Below are positions 47,580 to 60,639 of a stretch of 64,000 nt of DNA, piece by piece. A program made the position numbers and the translations under genes. How positions within the stretch are numbered: the stretch's first letter is position 1; each line of letters begins with the position of its first letter. The notes beneath the pieces were generated by a model. It did no database searches, was not told the origin of the DNA, and saw nothing but the letters and a program-made list of their open reading frames with translations. Source of the stretch: Sycobia sp. Sy_11 (taxonomy: Eukaryota; Arthropoda; Insecta; Hymenoptera; Epichrysomallidae); contig JACCIC010000004.1 of the NCBI GenBank assembly GCA_018907035.1, positions 8,193,501 to 8,257,500 of the forward strand. Reading direction: 5' to 3'.

Positions 47580-50100
47580 GTTAGCAAATAGTGTAAATTT
47601 TGATTGGACCGACCTTGGCTCGCGGGTCGATCGCTTTTTTCGTTCACTTTTCTTCGTTCTTACTTTTTATTCTTTCGATTAATTCGGATACTACGTTATA
47701 TTGTGTATATATATTCAATGCCGATATTTTAGAAGACGAGCGTGACGACTACGTTTGGCGGATAGAGGTTATGATGCTAGGGCCGAAGGCGCGAAAAAAG
47801 TGCGGCTACTCGTGATGATTACAGCGGCGATCCCGGGCTGCGATAATGTCTCGATTGCTTCGCGCATATGCTTTCAAGCAATTTTAATAGAGGAAAAAAA
47901 TTCGTAATATGTATGATTTGAATTAATTTGAACTTCGCGGGTAGAAATTCGTTCGAATCCATTAACTCGCCTCACCCCCAAGGAACACGGACTTGAGCGA
48001 GCAATAATTTTCCCTCCTCGCTGATCCACTCTCGCTTCGAGGGAGCCTCGATCAAAAACTTAACAACTCGTGTGCGTGAGCGCGCGCGCGCGTGTGTGTG
48101 CACGTGTATGTGCGTGTGTGTATAAATAAAACTCTCAAAGGAACCCTGCGCAAACAGTTCCCCTTCATATAATTATAGTCCCTTTCACCCCCACCCCTTG
48201 AAAAAGACAGGAGAGAAAACAAGAAAAAACAAAATATTCGGAGAACCACTTCGAGGTGTATATATATATATATATATACATACTTTGACGAATCATATAT
48301 AAGAAGAAAATCGGGATTTGAGGTAGAATCTGTGTCCTTAGTCTGACCCCATCCCCTTTTACTTCGAGAAATTCGTGTAAGCACGAAGTGAAGAGACCGG
48401 TGTTACGAGTATATCGAAAATTAGGCGAAAAACGCTGGCCTTCGTTTCGAGTAGATAAACACAGAGAGAGAGAGAGGTGGGGTGGAAGCAGCGAAGAGCG
48501 AGAAGTTCGTATAATTCGGCAATTCAGGGAAACCCAGAAGCTCCGCGATCAGTGAGAGGACCCGCTCGCGCGCCGACGGGAATCTTGGAAAAAAAGAAAA
48601 CGGTCGTGCCGATGCTGATCGCGCTGGAGTAGAATACGAGTCGTTCGATCTCCAATTATTTAATACAACGTCTGATTGCGTTTTTTTTATGATTCCATTC
48701 TCAGAGACATTATTTTCTTATTTTTCTCCATTTCAAAGAATGCGTCGTAAACAAGACGGCTCCCGTTATTGCACATACGGACTCCAATGTAACGAAAACC
48801 ACAGAAGCAATATGCGCTAAGTTCGCGCATTGTATATAAAATATCAATAAAATTTCGAAATAATGAGAAAACGCGAGTGCTTTGTTAGAAATGTTTCGGC
48901 GCTGCGATAATTGGTGGGACGATCGATTTATTGTACAGTCGCAGCGATGGGATGTAAGAGACGATTTTCATGTCTTTGGGATTTTAAAGTAAATGAAAAT
49001 TTGTAAAACGGCGATATCTCGATTGATTTACAAGAGGATGTATTGAACAATATTTCGAATTGCTCACAAATTGGATATGTGCATGTGCAATGAAAATATA
49101 TCTTCGTCTCGTAGTTCCTGCAGGTCTATAGATAATATTTTCTTTATTTTATTATATTCATTCCTTACATCGGTTCTTACGTTAGAGTCGATGTAATTAA
49201 CGACTAATCGATGCGCCTACAACAATGCCATATATTTTTTATTTTTATATTTTTACGACAGTCGGTGCGTTAAACTAAGCAATGGGAATTCGTGCTTTTT
49301 AAAGTAGACGCGATAATTTAATATAATAATGGACTGTACGCTTAAAAAAACATTCTTCGAAATACTCATGTGTGTACAAAATGAATGACTGATAAATTTC
49401 CAATCACAATGATTAATGAGCATTTCGAAGAATGTTTTTTTTTTTTTTTTAATTGACCATGGGAAAAAACACGCGACTATATTTTTCCAGGACTTTGCCA
49501 GAATTTACCAAACATTGTGAAACGCGGATATTTACGAGCAACGCATGGCAAATTTTCTCAAAATTCAACAACAGTCGGTATATTCTAGCAATTATTGGTA
49601 AATTAGTTCTATGAAAAAAATCCTTTGCCATTTATATCTACGACACATTTGATCAAGCATTCGTGCAGATTTATATGGACTATGTATCTATGTATCCCAA
49701 TTTGGCCTGTTCACATTGATATATTGAGCAATAATTGGAAACGTTTGACAATGTCCGGCAATATGTGGATTTAAGCTCAAATCGTTTTCATTGAAAATCC
49801 ATGAAAGTTTCGTTCTTTCTGCCCCTCAACCCTCATAATCGCAGCTACAATTTCATGTTTCTGAAATGACTGGATATAAAATAAATTTCAAATAGACTGC
49901 GGTATTTCGACTTACAATAGGCGGTGAATTGAAACATTTGCTAATTGCCACGGATCGCACAAAGTAATCGCAGCCTTCCACGGAATACGCAGCAAACTTT
50001 GTATTCGACTTGCTCCTATGGTCGATCAGATTTGCTACGACCCGTATAGCATAAGAATGCTCGCTTTTAAGCAACCTAAAAAGAAAAGGGCCGCGTCGAA
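47580..50100. other. mainly unique intronic DNA
   Basis: Only short TG/CG repeats near 48070-48122 and the inverted repeat at 49.34 kb stand out. Confidence 0.4.
49342..49452. repeat. near-perfect 26-bp inverted repeat (hairpin or short MITE)
   Basis: Arms 49344-49369 and 49416-49441 are complementary except for one base; the core is CATTCTTCGAAATRCTCAT. The loop is 46 nt. TTAA occurs at both outer ends (49342-49345 and 49449-49452), as in a piggyBac-type target, but the right one lies at the end of a poly-T run and may be chance. Confidence 0.6.
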
Positions 50101-51176
50101 GAAGCAAGGGCCATAAAAGCCAAAAGAGGAGCGCCTCCTCCTCCCGTGGAAGATGATCTAAAACTACACGATGGCCCTCTCCCCTATCTATCTAGCCGTG
50201 CACGTATATAGGCGAAGCCGTATACAACGCGGGAAAAACCGTCCCGCGCGAGGTTATGTACGATGTCGATCATGATGCAGGCGACTTCCAGTGTATTAAC
50301 CCGCGGGGTCCGCGAGATATATATATATATATATATATAAGGAGTAGATGAGAATCAGGAGCGTCGGCACGTCGGCCGTTCGTAAAATTTGCACTTACCG
50401 AAGACGGACACTTATGTAGGGTAAGGCGGGAGGGGGAAAGAGAGAGATATCGGCTCTGTCCGGGTGCGCGCGCGCGCCTTTTTCCCCGCTCTCGGATGCT
50501 TCTATACAGATACATACGTACACGGCGCGGATCGTCCCGCGGTGAGGCGTATATAGATTCTATCGGCGCTGAGCCGTGCGCGAGAGCCTTTTAGTAGTAG
50601 GATCCGCACGCGAGCGCGGTTCGTAAATTAATGGCGCTTGGCACCTTACCGCTCGACCCCCCCCCCCCTCCTCTCCGCCGCCAACGTCTTTTCCCTCTTA
50701 AGCCAAAGATATGACTCCGCGCGGCCGTACGATCCGTGCCAAAGATCGCCGGTACAGATAAGAGCGCAAGGGTGTATTTGTGCGCGTATACGTGTACACA
50801 ACACGACGACGAAGGGGCGCCTTGACGTGCCCGGGCGCAGCCCCGAGGGATTTTACCGGCCCTCCCCCCCTCTCTCTCTCTCTCTCTCCGCCCGTCGTCT
50901 TTAACGCGGCTCAGCGTTGCGCGGATCTGGAGCGAGATTTGCTCCGGAGATTATTGCTCGCGCTGGTGGTGGTGGTGGTGGTGGTGGTGGTAGTGGTGCT
51001 GCTGCTGCTGCTGCTGCTGCGTGCCGGTGCTGGTAGCGATGATGCTCTGTGTATATGCGGAGGACGCGCCCGGTGGGATTGCTGGCGGGGAGGGGATAAG
51101 GAGGAGAAGCCGTGGAAGCGGCTCTCGCCCGATTTAACCGCTGAATTATATAGTTTTCTTAGGATATTCTCTTGAT

Positions 51177-51180
<4 letters not shown>
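50100..51180. other. CpG-rich patch with triplet repeats
   Basis: GC-rich with C runs near 50657. The triplet tracts at 50963-51020 lie within a plus-strand open frame that is probably compositional. Confidence 0.4.
50963..51020. repeat. (GGT)9-(GCT)8 triplet repeat
   Basis: Adjacent triplet tracts in a GC-rich patch. Confidence 0.9.

Positions 51181-51231
<51 letters not shown>
51181..51231. repeat. (TC)25 microsatellite
   Basis: Pure dinucleotide tract. Confidence 0.9.
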
Positions 51232-51234
<3 letters not shown>

Positions 51235-51896
51235 ACCATGTCGCCCGGTGTCTTCGCTTATAATAGTCTATAGGCGGTGAAGAGTATATATACCGACACG
51301 GGCTCCGCTGTTATTACGTGCTACGTATTGAAATGGAGTAACAGGAAAGAGGTTTATGCGCAACGAGTGCGCCTATAGATATATACTCCAAAGGAGATTC
51401 TCTATAGAAAGCGAAAGAGAAGGGAGCGGGGAGTTTTCGCAGTTTTGCTTGATCGCACCAGGTGATCATTATTATTATTATCGTTATTATTATTACTAGT
51501 TTCGAGGCTCTTGCTTATTTTTGAAGCTAATATGGATGCAGACTTTAGCTCAAACGTATAAATGTAAAAACTGTTGAAAGGAGGTGATGTAGATTTTTTC
51601 GGAAAGTACGTTTAAAGAACTACATATATACAATATTTACCTAAGCTATATATACACTACATATACCTATACAGAAGCTAAATATACCAAATTAACACGG
51701 ATGCATTATCGAAAGCCAACATTATCAAAATCTTACACTGTATAATATTCACATTTCTCTACTATTGTAATAGCTAATAATGCATGTACACATCGCGTAA
51801 GTCACGGAAACATCCGAGAGTGTATCTGATCCTTCATGCGGATGAGCTGTACTCGCGAAAAAAAACTCCAAAAAAAGAATTTCAAAAGACAATTTG

Positions 51897-51900
<4 letters not shown>

Positions 51901-51946
<46 letters not shown>
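51901..51946. repeat. (TC)23 microsatellite
   Basis: Pure dinucleotide tract. Confidence 0.9.
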
Positions 51947-51949
<3 letters not shown>

Positions 51950-52413
51950 TTCTACGTCGACGTGCGTGCGTGCGCGCGTACGTACGCGCAACGTAAAATG
52001 GAAGCTTTTAAAGCCCAATGGTTTGCAATATTGAGGAGGCAAGCGATAAATTGTCGAGATACATTGTCGAGAGAAAGAAGAAGGGGGAGGGAGGGTGGAG
52101 GAAGAGGAAGGGAGAGAATCCTCTGAGGTTCTAGCCGCGACGACGGGATATAGCTTATCGATAATATCCGCAACTATCGGCACGCCGCATTCCGCCGCTC
52201 GTAAACTATATTATACTCGGACGACGACGGGTCTCGCGCGAGGCGTGAAAATATCGCGCGGCAGTATATTAGCACGGGGCTTGGGAAATGTGACGTCGGC
52301 GTCGGCAGATCCTTTCGCCTGGAGATTAGAATCTCCCCTCCCCCTCACCACCTTTTTTCTCTCCCGTGGTCCACTCTGTACTATACGTACATATAAATAA
52401 TACGGCCGTTCTA

Positions 52414-52451
52414 ACCTTTACTCAGTTGCATTATATAATTATATATAATGC
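52414..52451. repeat. short palindrome TGCATTATATA / TATATAATGCA
   Basis: Eleven-bp perfect arms with a 4-nt loop in an AT-rich stretch. Confidence 0.5.
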
Positions 52452-52870
52452 AGTATGTCTGACGTATGCCTGATCAACGTATAGTCGATCAGGATGGGAA
52501 ATGCTGAGTTATATATCTTAAAGGCAATAGGCTACGTTAAGTAGATATTGGTGTGAATATGAAATCTATGCGTATGTGATGTGATATGCATAGATGCGGG
52601 AAACAGCAAAAATCAATCGGGTCGACGAGGATCGAGCCAAAGGCTAACGTCTACTTTATTTATTTAGCGTTTGCAATCGAATATTTTTATGTATAAATAC
52701 GTGATATTTCGTATCGTATATCGAAACGTAGAAAATGAAATTTCAAACAAATCGTCACTTTTTGCGGATAAAAAGTAAACTATAATATCGTAAATTACAC
52801 ATTTTTATAACCGATAAATCAAGCAATCATACTATTTAAGAACTATTATAAATGAAATTAAAGATACTCC

Positions 52871-52948
52871 ATAATAATAATCATAATAATCATAATAACA
52901 AGAAGAAAAAGAAGAAGAAGAAGAAGAACAACAACAACAACAATAATA
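52871..52948. repeat. compound AAT / AAG / AAC triplet repeat
   Basis: Three successive A-rich triplet arrays. Confidence 0.85.
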
Positions 52949-53899
52949 AGTATAAAATTGTGAACAAGTGTGTACTCAATAGCTATCCAAAGCCGACTGT
53001 TGACTTTCCAGCTCATGTTAACGTTTAACGCAAATTCGCTATGTTATACCAAAGATATTATAGTTTTTAAAAATGTCTGATTCGTTACAAAACTTATGTA
53101 CTTAGTGTTTTACAGTAGTATATTCATTATTACCTGATTTCTGACAAATCTTAATGATATTTTTTGTTTTTTTTTTTCACACCCATCTTACAGAGGTTCC
53201 TTTGACTATTTTTATTTTCGGACAAAGTAAATATTTAATAGTCATATTCAGGTACTCGACGAATCGACAAAAAAAATATTAGTTTTATCTTGTATTTTTA
53301 AACATTGCACTTTATAAAGTACAGAAGAATGTACAGAACCATATATTTTCGGGTTTCATATTTAAAAGAAAAATATAAAGAATTATCTTATATGTATGAG
53401 ATTTTTAATTTCTTAGAAATAATGAAATCGAGTATTCGACAAATTTTAACCTCCTTTTCACATTCTTCGATAAATAAAAAAGCAAGGCGCCCTTTACCGA
53501 TCGTTTAATTGAAATCATTTGAGTCTTTTGCAAACAATATTAGTTTGTTATTTACCACTATATATTATGGTATATTATACAAACGAACGAGTATATACGT
53601 AGCTCGAGAATTCCGAACGAAAATAATAAGAACTTTAAATTTTCCCTTCTTACGGAATTATCCAGTTTTAAAATCCAGCAAAAGCCCCCAATGTATTAAC
53701 GTTATTATTCTACCAAAATCCGAGCGATCTAACCTCAAAAATATCCCACGGCGTCTCAGCTTTAACGCTCTCACGAGACCAGCTGTACATTATATACATA
53801 CACGGAGCGCGACCGCACCGTTATTACACGAAGAGATCGCATCGGTCATGAGCGCGGACGACCCCGTAGATAATCCATCGGTGTATTATATATGCGTAT

Positions 53900-53905
<6 letters not shown>

Positions 53906-53946
<41 letters not shown>
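53906..53946. repeat. (TA)20 microsatellite
   Basis: Pure dinucleotide tract. Confidence 0.9.
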
Positions 53947-53949
<3 letters not shown>

Positions 53950-54158
53950 ACGGAAAGCTGCGCTAAGTACACTGACCTTTTTCTCCTCTTTAAACTTCCT
54001 CCTCCTGCTCCTCCGCTTTCCTCGCTCTCTGCGCAGCCTTGGATGTTGGAGGGAGGATGAGGCAGTGGTGGCAGGTGAATTATGTCACACCCGACACACC
54101 ATCAACGCGCCAATAAGTTACGAGCCCACACCTACGCCGACATTTCTTTTTTCACATT

Positions 54159-54162
<4 letters not shown>

Positions 54163-54211
<49 letters not shown>
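54163..54211. repeat. (TA)24 microsatellite
   Basis: Pure dinucleotide tract. Confidence 0.9.
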
Positions 54212-54215
<4 letters not shown>

Positions 54216-54430
54216 CCCGTAGCTTCGCAAGGGTTTTGCATAAATACCTGCACTATATTGTTTGTACGTGTGCGCGGCAGATTTATCTACAATGTAACTT
54301 GAAACCTCCGTGCGTATTCTATGCGATTCCCGCGTGGCAGAATTGTTCAGAAAGATCTGCACGTCGGCGCACAGCATCGCACAATATTCACGTATTATAC
54401 ATATATCTTTGTACACACGAGATTTTTTGC

Positions 54431-54434
<4 letters not shown>

Positions 54435-54488
<54 letters not shown>
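54435..54488. repeat. (TC)27 microsatellite
   Basis: Pure dinucleotide tract. Confidence 0.9.
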
Positions 54489-54490
<2 letters not shown>

Positions 54491-54516
54491 CTCTGTCTCC
54501 ATCTATTTTCAACAAC

Positions 54517-54519
<3 letters not shown>

Positions 54520-54574
<55 letters not shown>
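54520..54574. repeat. (TA)27 microsatellite
   Basis: Pure dinucleotide tract. Confidence 0.9.
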
Positions 54575-54577
<3 letters not shown>

Positions 54578-54808
54578 GGATATCGTAAAATCGACGCGGA
54601 TCGGCCGAAAGGCGTCCGGCGACTGATGGCTTCACGACCGCACATCGCCGACTCAAAGTACCGAACGACAAAAAAAGTGAGAAGCCAGATATATTATATA
54701 AAAGTATTATAGAGATAGAGAGCGAGAGAGAGAGGGAAAGAGTGACCCAGCGCGCGAGAAATTCCACCCTCTAAGCATGACTCGAATCCGCCGCGAGCGC
54801 GCGTCTCC

Positions 54809-54811
<3 letters not shown>

Positions 54812-54860
<49 letters not shown>
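54812..54860. repeat. (TA)24 microsatellite
   Basis: Pure dinucleotide tract. Confidence 0.9.
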
Positions 54861-54861
<1 letters not shown>

Positions 54862-54900
54862 TCGAAAAGTGCAAGCTATATCAACGGCAGCAAGCGCGTA

Positions 54901-54935
54901 TACATACATACATACATACATACATACATACATAC
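54901..54935. repeat. (TACA)8 tetranucleotide repeat
   Basis: Pure tetranucleotide tract. Confidence 0.9.
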
Positions 54936-55111
54936 GTATAAATATATGTATATAAAGTCATAGTATGAGCTGGCAACTATCCGGCGCGCGTATTTTATAT
55001 ACGTCGCCAGTCATCATTGATGTATACCTATATATATGTTTTCGTGGCGTGCGGGGTCGTCTCTCGCGCCTTTTTATCGCGAACGCAACGATGACCCACT
55101 TCTGGGAGATG

Positions 55112-55112
55112 T

Positions 55113-55149
<37 letters not shown>
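55112..55149. repeat. (GA)14 followed by a G run
   Basis: Dinucleotide tract ending in about nine G. Confidence 0.9.
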
Positions 55150-55494
55150 GAGAGAGAAAGGGGAGAGAGGAATTTTGGCGTTTCATGCAAACACGGAAGC
55201 CGGACTACGATTTTGAAACCCGCGGCATGTATACATACTGTATAGTTTGCGAGAAAGAGAGGATGACGACGATGACGACGACGACGAGGATGATGATGCT
55301 TAAGGCCGAGCTTTCGTTTATAGCGTGATCGGAAGCCGAACGATACGCATATATACTTTCATCGCCTGCTGGTGTCGATTTTTCTACTGTTATGACTGGG
55401 TGTTTTAACCCTTTGCCGACTATACTACGGCCGAGTGCAAGGTCGAATCTCTATGACGTGACAAAACGATATATTTATCCATAAAACCCTTGAG

Positions 55495-55496
<2 letters not shown>

Positions 55497-55546
<50 letters not shown>
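55497..55546. repeat. (AT)25 microsatellite
   Basis: Directly upstream of dispersed repeat copy B. Confidence 0.9.
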
Positions 55547-55549
<3 letters not shown>

Positions 55550-55615
55550 TAAATGTTTGTATTATGTTTTAGCATACAGACATTACGCATAACAGGTATG
55601 CTGAATAGGCAAATC

Positions 55616-55814
55616 GGTGATAATCGCTGCCATCGGTCCTCGTGGCGAAATTGGGGATTAATAAGCCAGACCGTACAATTCATGGAGAAGCATGCAGTCA
55701 CGTTGTAGTTATATATAGATATATATTATGAATTATCAAAAAAGATTCCTGAGGAATATTGGATAGTTCGCGGTATAGATTGTCCCAGGTCTTAGAAAAA
55801 AAACTATACTGTGC
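55616..55814 (+). repeat. dispersed repeat, copy B, without the MITE
   Basis: The intact counterpart of the sequence at 5705-6078, with blocks 55616-55705 and 55755-55814. Identity is moderate, roughly two thirds by eye. It sits directly downstream of a (TA)n tract. Its full ends and class could not be defined. Confidence 0.55.
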
Positions 55815-56179
55815 AGTAAGTAATTTCACTCTACATGACGGTTTATCTGACGCTTTATTACCGATTCAGTGACGCTTTAAGATTCGTCCATATCTGCAGA
55901 ACTGCGCGAACGTCGGCTTTCGAAACCGTACATTATATCTATATACTGTATAAAATATAAGTTATATATAGCCACATCTCTATTTGTATTCCGAATTTTC
56001 GCGTGGCATCTCATGATCAGACGCCCGAGGTAGACGAATTACATCAGAATTGGCTTTAGTATGCATATTCTACAAGAGCTAAGAATTATAATCGAATATT
56101 CGGGCTTAGGGTGTGGGATACACGGATCTTAACCTTGTATCTAGAAATGAAAAAAAATTGAAACAATATAAAATTGCGG

Positions 56180-56215
<36 letters not shown>

Positions 56216-58070
56216 TATATACCATTGCAATTTTCATATATATAGAATAATGATTCACCAAGACTGTTCTCATCGCCTAACCCGATGACAGTTCAGTTCG
56301 AAAATTAGCTTACTCACTTAGCACGACCGACTTTTAAAGCTGTACGCATGCGCATTAAAATCAGCTGATGTAAGTTTCCAAAATATACAAAGTCAAGTGC
56401 GACGCTTAATAAAGATGTACTCTACACACACGCACACACACGCTCGCGCACACAAATCAGTTAAGTAAACCATATTGTCATGCTCTTCCTAAAGTGTGGT
56501 GCGGATATAGGAAGGAATTATAACGAGCTGCTTTGTGAATTGACAGAATTACGAATACAAGGGCAATACTGACATACTTTTAGCATATTTGCTAATTGAA
56601 AGTTTGTATATAAGTGTGCACGTGTGTATTTTTTTCATTTCTGCAATGGTAACCTTGCTCATTTCATATTAATTTTACAGCATGCCGATTTTATTAATGA
56701 AACAGTCTTATATCATATCCACAATCCCCATATATGTGGTTATAATTTTCTTTTTTCTGTATCTTAAATTTAATATGAATTATTAGAATGCGATCGAAAT
56801 TACGTATAAATTCGAAGAATTTTGAATAAATTTCAGTTCGCTTGAATCACCGAGTTTTTGGAGCATTCTTTATACTTGGAAATTCGAATCCGATTGACTT
56901 AACCCTGTCAATTTGTATTTCTAGCACTGCATACTTATATTAGCGAACGCCTCCGTATTATACAAATTCCTTTTTGGATAATTCATATCATCAATTCATG
57001 TCATTGGATCATCCATATCCGTGACTAAAAAATGTACCTTTACAACATGTAACAACTAAAGCAAAGGAAACGTCCACCGCGTGTATACGAGGGCGCGCTT
57101 GAATCGAAACCAAAAATGGCCGGCACGAGTATAGAGATATAATACAGAATTCACATGAGTAGAACTGATATTTTGATTATTGATAAAATTAATCATATAA
57201 TAAAAATATTAATTTGTTAAAAAAATAATTAAAAGAAATAAATATCATATAAATAATAGATTTATTTTTTAACAATTTTAATACAGAAATTCCCAATGAA
57301 AACATAATTATCACGTCAGCGATTAATGACCGTTTTTCTTATGGCATTTACGATTTTTATCATTTCATTTCAATATCATCAATTAAAATAAAAATCTTGG
57401 AATTTTAGCAGCTTCAGGTTCAGCAATGCAATGAAAACTTTAAGTAGCATCAAAACCTCCTCCAAAAATGAGGTTTTTTACAGCAGCCTCCCTTATAGGT
57501 ACTCATTAAAAGACGTGAAATGATTTGCATGATTTTTTACAGCCTTCATTCTGCTATAATACTTTCTTTCTTCGTTGTTTTTCTTTATTTATTTCGACGA
57601 TTTTTACTTTTTTTTCAACAAATGTTAGCAAAAACTCCGAAATTTTCTGCGTACTCGCGACGGCCATAATGGTCAGTTCTGTCCCTCGCAGCTATGACAG
57701 TAGCGCATATCGCATTGAAATTGCCAGGATGCAATAAAATTTTTGCGCGTTCGTACGCGACCCCGTCGAATCGACGCCGGCGAACAAATGACCCGTCCGT
57801 GTATGTAATTGCGCGGCGCGTTACCCGCATAATAATAACAATAACAGCGTTCAGTCCACCTGAGGATCATACGGCCGCACACACCATACGGCGTGTAGAT
57901 AGATATATGTTTACACTCGGATTAATTGGACCGCGACATGACGCGCGGAGTGGTACGCCTATATATATATATCATAGTCGACTCGAATCTGCTGACTGAT
58001 TGTTTGTCTGCGTGCGGTATATATATGGAAGCGCTGACCGCGGACGGTGCGCTTTTTCCCCATTGCTTTT
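55815..58070. other. AT-rich DNA, nothing recognised
   Basis: Holds (TG)n at 56180-56212. The rest is unique, with a CpG-richer piece at 57640-58070. Confidence 0.4.
56180..56212. repeat. (TG)16 microsatellite
   Basis: Pure dinucleotide tract. Confidence 0.9.
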
Positions 58071-58076
58071 AGAAGC

Positions 58077-58079
<3 letters not shown>

Positions 58080-58129
<50 letters not shown>
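58080..58129. repeat. (TA)25 microsatellite
   Basis: Pure dinucleotide tract. Confidence 0.9.
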
Positions 58130-58130
<1 letters not shown>

Positions 58131-58325
58131 TGATGTATATATCCAAAATATATGCATAACGAGTACGCGTGTGTATATCGCTATCCTTTTCCCTAGACAA
58201 ACATTATATACATATCCATCAATTCAAAAGCTCACTTGGAATGTGTTATTATTACATAGATGGGATGTACCTAATACATATTGTACTGATCGTTGACATA
58301 CGCCATGGAGCAGTATGTGAGAGTT

Positions 58326-58327
<2 letters not shown>

Positions 58328-58376
<49 letters not shown>
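58328..58376. repeat. (GA)24 microsatellite
   Basis: Pure dinucleotide tract. Confidence 0.9.
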
Positions 58377-58378
<2 letters not shown>

Positions 58379-58774
58379 TTGAGCCGCTATTACTTTATAA
58401 TCAGGAAACGCGTGACGCAGATACGTCGAAACAGTTATTTTGGATCGGCTTGATTGGAGGAGAATAGGAAGGATGATCAGCCTTTGTTAATGAGATAATT
58501 GAAGTCGGCTCTGTGGCGCATGCCTCGCGTCAGATGCTGCGGTACGTGTATATATATATATATATATATACCGTTAATGGTTCCTTTGGAATGCTCAGAG
58601 CGGCGCCATTTCTTCTCCTCGATTATTACGGCCCTATTATTTCATATAAAGTAGGAAAAAATAAAGTATAAACATCGTGCAACAATATTATTAACATTGA
58701 TAATATACATAGTAGCAGTATTTTTCATTTGTTTTACATTGTACAATTTTCCTGAGTCGCTTCTGAGACTAGGC

Positions 58775-58779
<5 letters not shown>

Positions 58780-58822
<43 letters not shown>

Positions 58823-58835
58823 TTATTTATTTATC
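58780..58835. repeat. (TA)19-(TTTA)n compound repeat
   Basis: TA tract followed by TTTA units. Confidence 0.85.
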
Positions 58836-58997
58836 TACTCGCGCATTATGATTTTCAATTGATATATATGTACAAATAGTATAGTACAAAATGCAAGCCA
58901 GTATCAAGAGAAGGCGAAATAAACAATTTGTTAGATTTCAAATTGTCGATGCTTGAAAATTTGTACTTACATACCCCATATATATATGCGAATTTAT

Positions 58998-59002
<5 letters not shown>

Positions 59003-59045
<43 letters not shown>
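59003..59045. repeat. (TA)21 microsatellite
   Basis: Pure dinucleotide tract. Confidence 0.9.
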
Positions 59046-59048
<3 letters not shown>

Positions 59049-59634
59049 TCTATGCGAATAAATGTCGAGGACTTCGACAAAGCACAATTGAGAGAGATCA
59101 CACGATTTCAGCGTTGAAAATTTTACATAATAATATATATAATTCATGCTCGTATAGGTACTAGCTGCAAATTTAGCACAAAGTACAACGGATTTCATGC
59201 GTCGAATAAGCCATATATGTTATATATATATTAAAAGTATATGTATATCCCGCGTAGAAAACACATTTACCGATTAGTCCGAATGAGAACCGATATTGTA
59301 CACAAGTTTTCGAAGTAATATTTTAAAACCACGTACTTCATAATCTTTATTGGAAATCTATTAGTTGAAATGGGAATATATTCAGTTAATCCCTCATCTG
59401 AACTTTTACTCAACTTCTGTAATGAAAATCAAAATCGAGTAAACTGAAAATGTTTGAGAAAACAGTCACACATATATATACGCTCTCGCTGGACTAATTA
59501 ACGTATTTTAAAACATGGTAATATATTCCATTGAACTTTCTGATCTAAAATTGTTTGACACCACCGAGCCTTACATGCACGATAGAAGAAACTACCATTC
59601 ATTTTTTACATTGTATTATACATCCTCAAAAAAC

Positions 59635-59637
<3 letters not shown>
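59046..59637. other. AT-rich DNA, nothing recognised
   Basis: Unique sequence between two simple-repeat clusters. Confidence 0.4.

Positions 59638-59693
<56 letters not shown>
59638..59693. repeat. (CT)28 microsatellite
   Basis: Complementary to GA tracts at 59859-59877 and 60007-60059. Confidence 0.9.
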
Positions 59694-59695
<2 letters not shown>

Positions 59696-60006
59696 GTACG
59701 TGCGCGCATGTGTCTGTTTTAAGATTAGTAAAAAATCTCGTCAGATATAACGCGCGACGATGTGATTTGGAAAAGAAAAGAGAAGAAGAAAAAAGAAGAA
59801 CGCTATATAATATTATACATGCGAAGGTACAGAGCAAAAAACACACAGGGCACCATATAGAGAGAGAGAGAGAGAGCGCGCAAAGTCTGTAGCAGTATGG
59901 CCAACGAGCAAGAAAGTATAAAGAGGAGCGAGAGAAATAAAAAACCGATATTCGGCCCTAGTTGGAGATAGAGTAAGAGCGTGAGTGCGTGTGTGTATGT
60001 GTGTTT

Positions 60007-60059
<53 letters not shown>
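60007..60059. repeat. (GA)n microsatellite
   Basis: One GG interruption. Confidence 0.9.
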
Positions 60060-60061
<2 letters not shown>

Positions 60062-60271
60062 TTAAGTGAAATTTTTTCCCGCCCTCTGAGGCGAGTTATG
60101 TAGAGCCGTAGTACCGCGGGCCGCCATCGCGAGCGTATAAAATCGAGAGGGGAGAATTGAAAAATGTTCTTCGGGGCTTTCACACACGACGAGCGCAGGC
60201 ACGTGCGGGAGAAAGAACCGAAGCGGGATGGATCTCGGCGTTCTCGCTCCGACATCTTGTCGTTCGCTTCG

Positions 60272-60309
60272 TCTTCTTCTTCTTCTTCTTCTTCTTCTTC
60301 TTCTTCTTC
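60272..60309. repeat. (TCT)12 triplet repeat
   Basis: Pure triplet tract. Confidence 0.9.
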
Positions 60310-60639
60310 ATTCCTCAATTCTTCTTCTCCTCCTATTACCAGCTCGTACATCGATAGTTTCTCAAAGCAAAAAAATACCGATTGTATATATATATACACA
60401 AGAACATTTATGTATAAGATTTCGAAAATTGGAGCCGTGGAATATACGAAAGAAAAAAAAATCGAATCCAATTAAGCTCTCTCTTCCTTTCCATTGCTTT
60501 GGACCCTTTTATCGAGGTTAATCACAAAATTCACAGTTATATCCCTTTTTTAATGAGCCACAGTAGAGTCTTGTAATATCTTTCCATGAAAATTCGTTTT
60601 CATTGCGCGATACACGCGTCGAAATTCATTCTCTAATCG

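Larger units (their letters stand above)
51232..53900. other. mixed intronic DNA, no gene supported
   Basis: Contains a CT tract, a triplet microsatellite and one palindrome, listed separately. The plus frame starting at 53509 runs into a TA tract and is unrecognised. Confidence 0.4.

Noticed and set aside
54060..54125. Possible next cnc exon: ggcag/gtgaatta would complete ETG with Glu (ETGEL)
   Set aside because: The following frame runs into a (TA)n tract with no donor, the residues do not look like CncC, and the acceptor has a purine-rich upstream region. Treated as chance.
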